NCBI GenBank assembly: GCA_035497735.1
Contig: DATJCX010000017.1
Coordinates: 21,526 to 85,525, forward strand
Reading direction: 5' to 3'
DNA: 64,000 nt
From: Brumimicrobium sp035497735
Lineage (GTDB): Bacteria > Bacteroidota > Bacteroidia > Flavobacteriales_D > Crocinitomicaceae
Part shown: piece by piece, positions 33,591 through 43,417 of the stretch
Layout of the letters: each line of letters begins with the position of its first letter
How positions within the stretch are numbered: the first letter of the stretch is position 1
Notes under the pieces: generated by a model
The model's input: the letters and a program-made list of their open reading frames with translations, nothing else
Database searches by the model: none
What the model was told of the DNA's origin: nothing
Translations under genes and position numbers: made by a program

Positions 33591-35390
33591 ATGGGCAAAT
33601 TTCCAGTGGGTGAACTTCTTAAAAATATTGACTCTCCAAAAGATTTACGCCTTTTGTCGGAAGAACAATTACCGCAACTAGCAAAGGAGGTTCGTCAGTA
33701 TATGATTGATGTTTTATCTGAAATTGGAAACTCACACTTCGCAGCTAGTTTGGGGGTAGTAGAAATTACTGTCGCACTTCATTATATTTTCAATACGCCG
33801 TATGATCAATTGATTTGGGATGTTGGTCATCAAGCATACGGACACAAAATTCTAACGGGAAGAAGAGATGTTTTTCCTTCGAATAGAACAAAAGGCGGAA
33901 TTAGTGGTTTTCCTTCACGTAATGAAAGTGAATACGATACTTTCGGTGTGGGGCATTCTTCAACTTCCATTTCTGCTGCTTTGGGAATGGCTATCGCTAG
34001 TCGATATAAAGGAGAGAAGGACAAGCACCATATTGCCGTAATCGGTGATGGAGCGATGACTGCTGGATTGGCTTTTGAAGGCATGAATCATGCAGGATTT
34101 GAAAAGGATATGAATCTTTTAGTCGTGCTGAATGATAACAATATGTCTATCGACCCAGATGTTGGCGCTCTTCGTAATTATTTGAATGATATTACCGCTT
34201 CTTATGTTGAGAATAACATTTTTGAAGCCCTAGATTTTCAATATTTCGGACCAATAGACGGACACAACATTGACTTGTTAGTTAGAACCCTTAATAAGCT
34301 AAAGTCTATATCTGGACCAAAAATTCTACACTGTATTACCAAAAAAGGGAAAGGATATCAGCCAGCAGAAATTGGAAATCCAGCACAATGGCATGCTCCC
34401 GGAGCTTTTAATAAAGAAACAGGAGAAATTGTAAAGCAAATTCACAACACGCCACAAGCACCAAAATATCAAGATGTTTTTGGGAATACCTTACTGGAAT
34501 TAGCCGAAAAAAACGATAAAATCATGGGAATTACTCCAGCAATGCCTTCTGGTTCTTCCTTGAATATTATGATGAAAGCAATGCCAGAAAGAGCTTTTGA
34601 TGTTGGTATTGCAGAACAACATGCAGTTACTTTCTCAGCTGGTCTCGCTACACAGGGAATGATTCCTTATTGCGTGATTTATTCTACTTTCTTACAACGT
34701 GCCTACGACCAATTGATTCACGATGTGGCTATACAGAATCTTCAAGTTGTGTTTTGTATCGATAGAGCCGGATTGGTTGGTGCAGATGGTGCCACACATC
34801 ACGGCGCATACGACATTTCTTATTTGAGAACGGTTCCCAATTTGATTGTCTCTTCTCCTATGAATGAAGCGGAGTTAAGAAATTTAATGTTTACCGCTCA
34901 AGCTGAAAATCACGGACCTTTTGCAATTCGCTACCCTAGAGGAAAAGGTGTGATGCCAGAATGGAAAACAACTATGAAAACGGTGGAAATAGGAAAAGGA
35001 CGAAAGTTGAGCCATGGTACTGATATCGCCATTTTAAGCATTGGCCATGTTGGTAATGTTGTTCAAAATGTTGTTCAATCTCTTGAGAATAAGTGCTCTA
35101 TAGCGCATTATGACCTTCGTTTTGTTAAACCAATAGATGAGGTTTTACTACGCGAAGTTTTCACGCAGTTTGATAAGATTATTACCGTTGAAGATGGTGC
35201 TTTAATGGGCGGAATGGGTAGTGCCGTATTGGAATTTATGTCGGACAACAACTATCATTCAAAAGTCAAGCGCTTGGGAATACCAGATGCCTTTATTCAC
35301 CATGGAACACAGGTAGAATTACAAGCAGAATGTGGATATGATGTCAACGGAATTGAGACAGCCATCCTTTCTTTTATGCAAGAATATTGA
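33591..35390 (+). CDS. dxs: 1-deoxy-D-xylulose-5-phosphate synthase
   Basis: First enzyme of the MEP isoprenoid pathway: condenses pyruvate and glyceraldehyde 3-phosphate using thiamine diphosphate. The thiamine motif GDGAMTAGLAFEGMNHAG with NDNNMSI lies near residues 150-185. IWDVGHQAYGHKILTGR is the N-terminal histidine region and DRAGLVGADGATHHGAYD the pyrimidine-domain region. The C-terminal transketolase domain follows. The 599-residue length is slightly short for the family (about 620) but no domain is missing. Convergent with the aldehyde dehydrogenase gene, one base apart. Confidence 0.95.
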   Translation: MGKFPVGELLKNIDSPKDLRLLSEEQLPQLAKEVRQYMIDVLSEIGNSHFAASLGVVEITVALHYIFNTPYDQLIWDVGHQAYGHKILTGRRDVFPSNRTKGGISGFPSRNESEYDTFGVGHSSTSISAALGMAIASRYKGEKDKHHIAVIGDGAMTAGLAFEGMNHAGFEKDMNLLVVLNDNNMSIDPDVGALRNYLNDITASYVENNIFEALDFQYFGPIDGHNIDLLVRTLNKLKSISGPKILHCITKKGKGYQPAEIGNPAQWHAPGAFNKETGEIVKQIHNTPQAPKYQDVFGNTLLELAEKNDKIMGITPAMPSGSSLNIMMKAMPERAFDVGIAEQHAVTFSAGLATQGMIPYCVIYSTFLQRAYDQLIHDVAIQNLQVVFCIDRAGLVGADGATHHGAYDISYLRTVPNLIVSSPMNEAELRNLMFTAQAENHGPFAIRYPRGKGVMPEWKTTMKTVEIGKGRKLSHGTDIAILSIGHVGNVVQNVVQSLENKCSIAHYDLRFVKPIDEVLLREVFTQFDKIITVEDGALMGGMGSAVLEFMSDNNYHSKVKRLGIPDAFIHHGTQVELQAECGYDVNGIETAILSFMQEY

Positions 35391-35391
35391 A

Positions 35392-36834
35392 TTAGTATTT
35401 TATAAAAACGTTTTTGGCTTCTGTGAAGAAATCCATAGCTTCCCAGCCACCTTCACGACCAACCCCAGAGGCTTTAACACCACCAAATGGAGTTCTTAGG
35501 TCTCTTACCAGCCAAGAGTTTATCCAAACAATTCCCGCTTCTACTTCATTAGCCATACGATGAGCACGTTTTAAATCGTTGGTCCAAATCGTAGCCGACA
35601 AACCATATTTTACCGAGTTGGCCATCATTAACACTTCTTCTTCTGTTTCAAAAGGTGTTATCGTTACCACAGGCCCGAATATTTCTTCTTGATTTGTTCT
35701 ACAGTTATAGTGCAAGCCTTCAATAACTGTTGGCTCTATGTAATATCCTTTATCGTATGGTGCATCTAAAATCACGCGATTTCCTCCCGCAATAACGGTT
35801 CCACCTTCTTCCTTGGCAAGTTCGATATAACTCAATATCTTTTCCATGTGCGGTTCAGAAACTACAGCACCTAGGTGAGCAGCTGGATCACTAGGAAAGG
35901 AAACCTTAGAACCTTTCACTTTTTCTACAAAAGCCTGCTTAAATTTCTCGTAAATTCCCTTTTGTACAAAGATTCGAGAGCCACATAAGCAGATTTGACC
36001 TTGATTGGCAAAACTTGAACGCACAGTTGTACTCAGCATCTCTTCAAAATCACAATCATCAAAGATGATATTCGGATTTTTTCCACCCAATTCAAGAGAT
36101 AACTTCTTAAACATAGGTGCAGCAATCGAGGAAATCATTTGTCCAGTTTTTGTTCCACCTGTAAAAGAAATTGCTTTGATTTTCGGATGACGCACGATGG
36201 CATCTCCTGCAGAATGTCCAAATCCGTGAACGATATTCAGCACACCTTTCGGAAAATTCACATCATCCATCACCTTACAAAGTAAGTAAGCTGTATAAGG
36301 TGTTATTTCAGATGGTTTTGCTACTACACAGTTTCCCGTTGCCAAGGCTGGAGCAATCTTCCATGTAAAAAGATAAAGCGGTAAATTCCAAGGAGAAATG
36401 CAACCCACAACACCGATTGGTTTTCGTAAAGTATAGTTGACACCTACACCAACCATTTCGTGTGATTGTGAAGCATAATGTTGAATCCCTGTTGCGAAAA
36501 ATTTAAAATTAGAAATTGCACGTGGAATATCTACATGTGCAGCCAATTTCAAAGGTTTTCCGTTGTCTCTACTCTCTGCAGCGACAAATTCATCCATTCT
36601 TGCAGCAATTCCATCGGAAAGCTTCATCAACCAATCGCCTCTTTCTTCAACACTCAACATCGACCAAGTTGGGAATGCTTTTTCTGCTGCTAAATACGCT
36701 TTTTCAACATCCTCACTTTGCGAATCTGGAATTAACGAGTAGGGTTTACCTACCGCAGGTTCAACGTTTTCGAAGAAATTATCTGAGCTAGGAGCAGTAA
36801 ACGCTCCGTCGATATAATTTAAAATTTTTTCCAT
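35392..36834 (-). CDS. Aldehyde dehydrogenase, muconic-semialdehyde type
   Basis: A 480-residue NAD(P)-dependent aldehyde dehydrogenase. ELGGKNPNIIFDDCD carries the catalytic Glu, and the nucleophilic Cys lies in NQGQICLCGSRIF near residue 285. The folding motif QEEIFGPVVTITPFE and the C-terminal PFGGVKASGVGREGGWEA are present. Overall it resembles ALDH8/2-aminomuconate or 2-hydroxymuconate semialdehyde dehydrogenases. The ATG at 36834 (MEKILNYIDGAF) is preferred over one 15 bases upstream. The cyclase-family gene 2 kb away could share a tryptophan-catabolic role, but this is inference. Confidence 0.85.
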   Translation of the reverse strand: MEKILNYIDGAFTAPSSDNFFENVEPAVGKPYSLIPDSQSEDVEKAYLAAEKAFPTWSMLSVEERGDWLMKLSDGIAARMDEFVAAESRDNGKPLKLAAHVDIPRAISNFKFFATGIQHYASQSHEMVGVGVNYTLRKPIGVVGCISPWNLPLYLFTWKIAPALATGNCVVAKPSEITPYTAYLLCKVMDDVNFPKGVLNIVHGFGHSAGDAIVRHPKIKAISFTGGTKTGQMISSIAAPMFKKLSLELGGKNPNIIFDDCDFEEMLSTTVRSSFANQGQICLCGSRIFVQKGIYEKFKQAFVEKVKGSKVSFPSDPAAHLGAVVSEPHMEKILSYIELAKEEGGTVIAGGNRVILDAPYDKGYYIEPTVIEGLHYNCRTNQEEIFGPVVTITPFETEEEVLMMANSVKYGLSATIWTNDLKRAHRMANEVEAGIVWINSWLVRDLRTPFGGVKASGVGREGGWEAMDFFTEAKNVFIKY

Positions 36835-36891
36835 GGTTTTGCTTTTCACTTTGTAAAGTTACGAAAAGCAAATAATAATTGTATTGTTTTG

Positions 36892-36899
36892 TATTTTTG
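36892..36899 (+). promoter_or_regulatory. Candidate -7 element of the TPR protein
   Basis: TATTTTTG fits TAnnTTTG, 40 bases upstream of the ATG at 36940. The TTG-started longer frame overlaps it. Confidence 0.45.
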
Positions 36900-36939
36900 T
36901 TTATATTTACCTCTTAAATTACTATTTAAATGGTTCATT

Positions 36940-37980
36940 ATGAAACGAAATAAAACTACGTTACTATTCATTTTTGTTGGTTTTATTAATTTTCTTGTTT
37001 TCGGACAAGGAGGCATTTCTCCACTTGCTCACCAAGCCTTCAACAATGGCTCTGTAGCATTTGAGAAGAAAGATTATAAAACAGCAATTAAGGAATACGC
37101 TAAATCCGTTGAGATTTCCCCTGATTTTATTCAGGCGAGAACAGGATTGGCTTATGCTTATGTTTCTGACAATCAGTTGGATGAGGCTGAAGGTCAGTTT
37201 TTGGAAATTGCTAAATTGGACGCTTCTTCTGCAGACCCTTACTTCGAGTTGGGTGTTATTGCAGGAATGAAAGACAGTTCACAATTGGCAATTGATTACT
37301 TCACAAAAGCGATTGAAAAAGATGCAACAGATGGAGAGTTCTTCTATCGTCGCGGTATTCAGCACTTTAAAATGGAGAATTACAATGCCGCTATTGGTGA
37401 CTTTGACAAAACAATTGCACTAAAGCCAAAAGATGCTGATGCTTTCAATGACAGAGGAAGTGCACACAAAATGGCAAAAAATCCAACTGCTGCTATTGCA
37501 GATTACAAGAAAGCCATCGAGTTGAAAAGAGACTTTGTGATTGCGATGAATAACTTGGGGAATCTGTATAGAACACAAAAGGATTATGACAATTCAATCG
37601 CTATTCTAAGTCAAGCTATTGCTGCTGATGGAAATAATTACCTAAGCTACAACAATAGAGGTTACGCCAAATTCAACAAAGGAGACTTTGAAGGTGCAAT
37701 CGCTGACTTCAAAATTGTAAATAAGATGTCTCCTGATTATGCAACGGCTTATAACAATATTGCTGGTGCTTATCTTTCATTAGACGACTATGATAAGGCA
37801 ATTGAGTTTGCTACAAAAGCAATCGAAAAGGATGAAAATCTAGCTTCTGCTTATTACAACAGAGCAATTGCTTATGAAATGTTGAGAAAAGAAGACAAAG
37901 CTTGTGAGAATTGGAATACAGCTGCTGATCTTGGAATTAGAGTCGCTAAAGAGTATTATACAATGAATGGTTGTAAGTAA
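36940..37980 (+). CDS. Secreted tetratricopeptide repeat protein
   Basis: A 346-residue protein with a signal peptide (residues 1-23, ending LVFGQ). It is almost entirely built from about nine TPR units of 34 residues, with clear A/G-Y-A consensus helices such as AIKEYAKSVEISPDFIQART and AIADYKKAIELKRDFVIAMN. A periplasmic scaffold is likely. It is 22 bases upstream of the OmpA-type protein and probably in one operon, which suggests the two work together at the cell envelope. The longer TTG-started frame from 36889 is rejected because it contains the promoter. Confidence 0.85.
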   Translation: MKRNKTTLLFIFVGFINFLVFGQGGISPLAHQAFNNGSVAFEKKDYKTAIKEYAKSVEISPDFIQARTGLAYAYVSDNQLDEAEGQFLEIAKLDASSADPYFELGVIAGMKDSSQLAIDYFTKAIEKDATDGEFFYRRGIQHFKMENYNAAIGDFDKTIALKPKDADAFNDRGSAHKMAKNPTAAIADYKKAIELKRDFVIAMNNLGNLYRTQKDYDNSIAILSQAIAADGNNYLSYNNRGYAKFNKGDFEGAIADFKIVNKMSPDYATAYNNIAGAYLSLDDYDKAIEFATKAIEKDENLASAYYNRAIAYEMLRKEDKACENWNTAADLGIRVAKEYYTMNGCK

Positions 37981-38002
37981 TCATTTGTAAATAAAATAAG
38001 GT

Positions 38003-40105
38003 ATGAAACAGACATTATTATTATCATTTTTGATTGTATTTAGCTTTAGCATCTTCGGACAAGATGTGGAGTTTACAAAGAAAAATTTTCCGAGTAAAAA
38101 GTCGGAACTAAAGGAGGCTTTAAAGAACTTAAAAACAGCTGATAAATTTATGAGTGCACAGCCTGCTCCAATGTATAATGAAGCGGTTGGCTACTATTTA
38201 GACTTACACAAGTTTAATCCCAAAAGTGCCCATGTAAACTATAACATTGGATTGTGTTACTTGAATACTAACCAAAAGTTCAAAGCACTTCCTTACTTTC
38301 AAGCTGCTGAAAAACTAAACGCAGGTTTATTTCCTGATATTTACTACAATATTGGTAGAGGTCACCATTTATTGATGGAATGGGATGAAGCGCTTAAAAA
38401 CTACAAAAAGTATAGAGGAAGTTTAAACCCTGCCAAGGAACCTGATGAATTTAACGATGTTGTAAAGAAAATATACGAGTGTGAAAGCGGAAAAGAATTG
38501 GTAAAAAATCCGGTACGTGTTTGGATCGACAACATGGGCGCTAATATCAATTCGGAATATCCAGATTATGGAATGGTGTTAACAGCCGATGCTTCTGAAA
38601 TCTTCTTTACTTCTCGTCGTTCTAATTCTACAGGAGGAAAAACAGATCCTTATGATGGAAAATTCTTTGAAGATGTTTATCATTCTGTTTACAATGAGAA
38701 TAGAGGTTGGTCGAAGGCTACAAATGTTGGAGCACCAATCAATACAAAAGGTCACGATGCTGCGGTTGCCTTAAACGCTGACGGTAGTAAGATGATTATC
38801 TACATCGATGACAATGGAAATGGTAATTTATATGAGAGTTTAAGAACCGGAGATAAGTGGAGTAAACCAAAGGCGTTTAACAAAGAAATTAACAGTCCAT
38901 TCCACGAAGCATCAGCTTGGCATTCGCCTGATGGAAGACAATTGTACTTTATTAGTGAAAGACCATTGACAAAAAATGGTGGACCAAAAGATAAAGACAT
39001 TTACATTGCAACTTGGGATGATAAAAAGAAAGATTGGGGAAACATTGAGCGTTTACCAGACAACATCAACTCAAAATACGATGAAGACGGAATTTATGCG
39101 CATCCTGATGGGAAAACAATTTATTTCTCGTCGAGAGGACATAACTCCATGGGTGGATATGATGTTTTTAAATCTGTTAGACAAGAAGACGGTACATGGT
39201 CTGAGCCTGAGAATCTTGGCTACCCAATCAATACGCCAGATGATGACGTTTTCTTTACGGTTGCTGCCAATGGTCGTGATGCTTATATGACTTCTTACCG
39301 TGAAGATGGTTTAGGAGAGAAAGACTTGTACACAATTACGCTGTTAGGAGCTAAAAAAGAGCCGATCGTTAGAAACGAAGAGGTATTGTTAGCAAATACG
39401 AAAACAACGATTAAAACGATAGAGATTCAACCAGTAGTGGATGCTTATGGAAGTAAGTTAACCATTCTAAAAGGTGTTATTAGAGATGACGAAACGAAGG
39501 TGCCATTAAAAGCGACAATTCAAGTAGTTGACAACTCAACAAACAAGGTGATTTCTGAATTTACTTCTGACTCTGAAACGGGTCGTTACTTAGTTTCTCT
39601 ACCTGGTGGTAAAGATTACGGTATCGCTGTTGAAGCGGATGGTTATTTATTTCACTCGGAAAACTTTAACTTACAAGAAGATTTAGGATACAGAGAGGAA
39701 CGTTTAGATGTTGACCTTAAGAAAGTGAAAGTTGGTGCTAATATCGCGTTAAGAAACGTGTTCTTTGACTTAGATAGATTTAGTTTAAGAGACGCTTCGA
39801 TTACGGAGTTAAATCGTTTGGTGGAATTATTGAACAAGTATCCGAAAATTAGAATTGAGCTTTCTGGACATACAGACTCAAGAGGATCTGCTGCATACAA
39901 TAAGACTTTATCAAACAATAGAGCGAAAACAGTGAGAGACTATCTGGTTAACAAAGGAATTGACACAAAGCGTTTAGAATTCAAAGGTTATGGCTTCGAC
40001 CAGCCTTCTGTGACAGATGCGGAAATCAATGCGATGAAGCGACTTGAAGATAAGGAAGCTGCTCACCAGTTGAACAGAAGAACTGAGATTAAGATTATTG
40101 ATTAG
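38003..40105 (+). CDS. OmpA family protein with TPR, beta-propeller and carboxypeptidase-regulatory-like domains (PorE-like architecture)
   Basis: A 700-residue envelope protein. Order: signal peptide 1-19; TPR-like region about 25-160 (VNYNIGLCYLNTNQKFKALP); PD40/WD40-like propeller about 175-430 with repeated FTSRR, YFISERP and YFSSRGHNSMGGYD blades; carboxypeptidase-regulatory-like domain about 475-565; C-terminal OmpA domain with LSGHTDSRGSAAYNKTLSNN that should bind peptidoglycan. This four-domain order is the one described for the T9SS component PorE, but similar proteins are abundant in Bacteroidota, and this copy has no lipobox. A perfect terminator follows. Confidence 0.85.
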   Translation: MKQTLLLSFLIVFSFSIFGQDVEFTKKNFPSKKSELKEALKNLKTADKFMSAQPAPMYNEAVGYYLDLHKFNPKSAHVNYNIGLCYLNTNQKFKALPYFQAAEKLNAGLFPDIYYNIGRGHHLLMEWDEALKNYKKYRGSLNPAKEPDEFNDVVKKIYECESGKELVKNPVRVWIDNMGANINSEYPDYGMVLTADASEIFFTSRRSNSTGGKTDPYDGKFFEDVYHSVYNENRGWSKATNVGAPINTKGHDAAVALNADGSKMIIYIDDNGNGNLYESLRTGDKWSKPKAFNKEINSPFHEASAWHSPDGRQLYFISERPLTKNGGPKDKDIYIATWDDKKKDWGNIERLPDNINSKYDEDGIYAHPDGKTIYFSSRGHNSMGGYDVFKSVRQEDGTWSEPENLGYPINTPDDDVFFTVAANGRDAYMTSYREDGLGEKDLYTITLLGAKKEPIVRNEEVLLANTKTTIKTIEIQPVVDAYGSKLTILKGVIRDDETKVPLKATIQVVDNSTNKVISEFTSDSETGRYLVSLPGGKDYGIAVEADGYLFHSENFNLQEDLGYREERLDVDLKKVKVGANIALRNVFFDLDRFSLRDASITELNRLVELLNKYPKIRIELSGHTDSRGSAAYNKTLSNNRAKTVRDYLVNKGIDTKRLEFKGYGFDQPSVTDAEINAMKRLEDKEAAHQLNRRTEIKIID

Positions 40106-40140
40106 TGGATTCGTAATTGCGGAATTAACTTAAAATATAC

Positions 40141-40178
40141 AACTAAAAAGGGCACTCAATTGAGTGCCCTTTTTAGTT
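40141..40178. terminator. Bidirectional rho-independent terminator
   Basis: A perfect 38-bp palindrome with GC core GGGCACTC/GAGTGCCC and flanking A5/T5 runs, between the convergent OmpA-family and 538-residue protein genes. Confidence 0.95.
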
Positions 40179-40239
40179 TATTATTGTTAACTGAAAGCTT
40201 TAAACTTAGTTATTAAAGATTTGTTTATCTAAGTTCTAA

Positions 40240-41856
40240 TTAAAAGTTTACCTGACTCAATTTATATCTTAATGCTGGTCCTCCAGGCATTTGAGAAATC
40301 AGGATAATTCCATTTTGAATTCCAAATGAAAGAGCTGGGTTCATCGCCATTGCAACAAAATTCCCCATTTGAATAGAATGAAGCGGTAAAGACTGAAATG
40401 CTCTATTTCCGTATTCAAAGTTTCCTTGGTTATCAATTACTGTCATTAAAGTTGGATGTAAAGCTTCCTTCCCGTATAAATGATCAATATTTATCATTTG
40501 GTTGTTTTCATTTATCCAATATCTATAACCACTACCCGATTCGTAGCGCACTTCCATATAGTTCCAAAATAAATACAGTTTATCGTTTACAAATGTATGT
40601 GTAAATGAACCGTAATATAATTTTGGATCTAAGGTCATCTCTACTTGATTCTTATTCAACACTTGATTCCATCTATAAGCGTTGTTTTCATCAAATGCAA
40701 TCGCATAAATCCCCTTATGTGTCAAGTTGTATTCATAAGCGATTGGACTAGAGTTTGGAATTGCGTTTCTTTTCTCCGCTGTATGCTCAATCAGGAAAAC
40801 TGTTCCGTTTGAAGCGTCTTTTATGACATCTTTTAATTTAAAGATGTTCTTCCCTGGAATTGATTCTCTTTTTGCATTAGCGGTAAGGGCTTGCAATTCT
40901 GGAGAAGTTAAAGCATAAGTTGTATTCGACATCACATTTCCATCTTCTCCTGCTTTAAATAGCCACAATCCTTGCCAATTAGACTCAGATCCTACTGATA
41001 CAGAAAAGAATTTTGGTTGGTCAGATAAAATCGCACCAACATTCAAGTTTCCTTCCTCATCAATAAAGATATTTGTTTCTCCGATGATGTATTCATTAAA
41101 GGTTATCGGCGTTGTCGATGAACTCACAGCATTGGTTGTTACAAGCGAATATTTACGTTCTGTTGACGATTCAATGAATTCTTTGAAAATATAGCTTATT
41201 CCGTTGTTATTAACGGCAATAGAATTACTTCTACCACGCTTGTATTCATCTTTCAAAACTAAATCTTTCTTCCAAAGTGAAGAGAAGTCAGCGGTATTGA
41301 AAACTTGTAAACGTACTTCTTCTGATTGCTTTTTTTCAAATGGCTTCTCTGTTAAAACAAGCATCTTGCTTCCGTCTGGAGAAAAGCTATAAACGAAGTT
41401 AGCACTATTCATTTGACTCTTGCTAAACTCTGATTCTAATAGAACGAAGTCATTGCTTAGATTCCCAGTTTCTGGGTTTAGCAATTTTACATGGATGGAA
41501 ACTTGTCTTTCGTTCTTGTCCCAACCTCTATAAAAAACAAAGATTTGCCCGTTTGCCATTTCTGTACCCAAATAGGTCTTTGAGTCGTTGAAAGTTCCAA
41601 ACGAAGCCGGGATGTTCTTCGTGAATAGCAAGTTTAAACTTGGCGAAAACTTTTTCAAATAAATCTGCTGATTGGAAATACTTGTATTCAGTTTTCCTAT
41701 AGTATAAAAACCTGTTTCATCCTGTCCAAGCGCCTCGTCCCAATGAGAATAGTTTAGCTCGTTTACAGCTTCAGGTGTACTTACCAATGTAAAATCTTGT
41801 GCCCATGCCGTGTTTAAACAAAGCATTGCTAAAAGTAAAATGTTAATTTTTTTCAT
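40240..41856 (-). CDS. Secreted protein of unknown function, beta-rich
   Basis: A 538-residue protein with a signal peptide (residues 1-19, ending AWAQ). The mature region is beta-strand rich without Cys clusters or catalytic motifs. Repeating patterns such as GKMLVLTEKPF, GISYIFKEFIESS and KLYLFWNYMEVRYES suggest a propeller-like structure. No T9SS sorting domain is seen at the C-terminus, so it is probably periplasmic or outer-membrane associated. It lies 11 bases after the next gene upstream in the minus-strand galE group. Confidence 0.65.
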   Translation of the reverse strand: MKKINILLLAMLCLNTAWAQDFTLVSTPEAVNELNYSHWDEALGQDETGFYTIGKLNTSISNQQIYLKKFSPSLNLLFTKNIPASFGTFNDSKTYLGTEMANGQIFVFYRGWDKNERQVSIHVKLLNPETGNLSNDFVLLESEFSKSQMNSANFVYSFSPDGSKMLVLTEKPFEKKQSEEVRLQVFNTADFSSLWKKDLVLKDEYKRGRSNSIAVNNNGISYIFKEFIESSTERKYSLVTTNAVSSSTTPITFNEYIIGETNIFIDEEGNLNVGAILSDQPKFFSVSVGSESNWQGLWLFKAGEDGNVMSNTTYALTSPELQALTANAKRESIPGKNIFKLKDVIKDASNGTVFLIEHTAEKRNAIPNSSPIAYEYNLTHKGIYAIAFDENNAYRWNQVLNKNQVEMTLDPKLYYGSFTHTFVNDKLYLFWNYMEVRYESGSGYRYWINENNQMINIDHLYGKEALHPTLMTVIDNQGNFEYGNRAFQSLPLHSIQMGNFVAMAMNPALSFGIQNGIILISQMPGGPALRYKLSQVNF

Positions 41857-41867
41857 AATTACCTCGT

Positions 41868-42554
41868 TTATTGCTTCTCAGCCCAGTCATTGTATTCTTT
41901 AACAATTTCATAGATTTTGAAAATTCCATATCCTTTTTCTTTATCGTTGATTTTGTCAACTAATTCTTGGTTGTTATCGACAAGTTTTGACATTTTCTTT
42001 CTGAATCCTAGAGCGATTGAACTTAATTCTTCTGGCTCATCAGCGTTTCTTGCGAAAATGATTTTCGTTTCATATCTTCTTGCATAGTAGTCGTTCCAAC
42101 TTTCGTTTTGTTGCTTAACAACTGAAGTGTAGTTTTCCACCGTTGCATACCATTCGTAAGTTCTGATAGCACCGTCCTGAACAACTAAATTGAAATTAGG
42201 AGCCTTGAATAAACCACCACTGTACTTGATAGATTCGTATAACTTATCAGCGATTTTGTATCCTAGTAAATTTTTAGCTGAGAATTTTTTAGAAGGTTTT
42301 TTATCTGTTTTATTGCTGTAAAACTCAACCGTATTTTGATTGCTTTTTCCTATTCCACCTGGCGAACAACGGTTTAAAGCTTTGATAAAACCATGAAGTG
42401 TGTCTCCTTCTGTTTCGATGATATAACCTGGATATATTTTTCCTACTTGGTAGATCTCTGGACTCCAGTCAACTTGAAAGTTTGGGTTTTCTTGAGCAAA
42501 GCTTGTAGTGTAAGTGCTTAGGAATAAAAGTGTTAAAGTGAAAATTCGAATCAT
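41868..42554 (-). CDS. Secreted protein of unknown function
   Basis: A 228-residue protein with a signal peptide (residues 1-21, ending TTSFAQ), chosen start ATG at 42554. It begins QVGKIYPGYIIETEGDTLHGFI, a pattern seen in uncharacterised secreted Bacteroidota proteins; the rest is mixed alpha/beta. A 23-residue upstream extension of the frame does not look like protein. It is followed after 11 bases by the 538-residue protein, so the pair likely functions together. Confidence 0.6.
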   Translation of the reverse strand: MIRIFTLTLLFLSTYTTSFAQENPNFQVDWSPEIYQVGKIYPGYIIETEGDTLHGFIKALNRCSPGGIGKSNQNTVEFYSNKTDKKPSKKFSAKNLLGYKIADKLYESIKYSGGLFKAPNFNLVVQDGAIRTYEWYATVENYTSVVKQQNESWNDYYARRYETKIIFARNADEPEELSSIALGFRKKMSKLVDNNQELVDKINDKEKGYGIFKIYEIVKEYNDWAEKQ

Positions 42555-42673
42555 GTTTTTTATTTTTAGATTTAACTTGCAGCATGCAAGCTTTAGTTTT
42601 AATATATGTTTGCAAATATACAAATTCCATGCCTCTTTGTGGAGACAGTTTCTATTAAAAGAATAGTTGTGCT

Positions 42674-43417
42674 TTAGAATAAGGAAACGCTAACACCTAA
42701 AGAGAAAGGATATAGCTGAACGCTTTCCTCATTTTTAAACAGAGGGGAGAAGTAATATGCGCCATAAATCGCCCAGTTTCTTATACCGATTCGAGCTGTA
42801 ATTCCATAGCGTAATAAATTCGCATCTGGAAAACGCTTGGTTTTTGTCGTAATCCTTTGGCCATTTGTTTCCTCTACTGTTTTTGAAAATGAATTGGCTT
42901 TAATTCCGATCTTACCACCTACCATGAATTTGAAGTGATTAAAACCTTTGGTACGGAATCGCAATTCTAAAGGTATTTCAAAATAATTGGCAGCAAACTT
43001 TGCTTTTTTCGGGTCTTGAGCAAGATCTGCAATGGTGGTTGTTTCTAAATCTAAGTCTCTGGTAAAAGCAATTTTTGATCTATTTTTATAATGACTATAG
43101 CCTAAACCTATTCCAAGACCGAATGTGTTGCCTTGTGTTAAAGGAAGGTCAAACATAAAGGCAACATTGACACCAATAGAACTCAAAGGAGAAGAGAAAG
43201 CTTTTCTGTCGCCATGCCAATCGTTATAAGTTAAATCGATAATAAATCTGTCGTATTTGTGTAGTTTTCCAGCTTTAAAAGGTTTGTACCCTGTGAAATA
43301 CCAAAGTATTCCGGGGCGATAACGCGTGCGGATTCCATCTTCTTTTTCGTCATACTGTGCGTGTAAACCTGAAGATGTAAGGAGTATTGAAACGAATATT
43401 AATAAGATTATTCTCAT
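42674..43417 (-). CDS. Outer-membrane beta-barrel protein (PorT-like)
   Basis: A 247-residue protein with a signal peptide (residues 1-20, ending GLHAQ). The body is built of amphipathic strands (GNTFGLGIGLGYSHYK, FKFMVGGKIGIKANSF, LRYGITARIGIRNWAIYGAY) and ends in a barrel-type strand (FSLGVSVSLF with terminal Phe). It is a small outer-membrane barrel of the general PorT/OMP_b-brl type. Its ATG immediately follows the galE stop, suggesting translation in tandem. Confidence 0.75.
   Translation of the reverse strand: MRIILLIFVSILLTSSGLHAQYDEKEDGIRTRYRPGILWYFTGYKPFKAGKLHKYDRFIIDLTYNDWHGDRKAFSSPLSSIGVNVAFMFDLPLTQGNTFGLGIGLGYSHYKNRSKIAFTRDLDLETTTIADLAQDPKKAKFAANYFEIPLELRFRTKGFNHFKFMVGGKIGIKANSFSKTVEETNGQRITTKTKRFPDANLLRYGITARIGIRNWAIYGAYYFSPLFKNEESVQLYPFSLGVSVSLF

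Noticed and set aside
32787..36834. Tryptophan/kynurenine catabolic cluster
   Set aside because: The cyclase-family and aldehyde dehydrogenase genes could fit, but dxs lies between them and no other kynurenine gene is present.
36889..36939. Upstream extension of the TPR protein
   Set aside because: The sequence contains the promoter-like TATTTTTG, and the resulting N-terminus is not a signal peptide.
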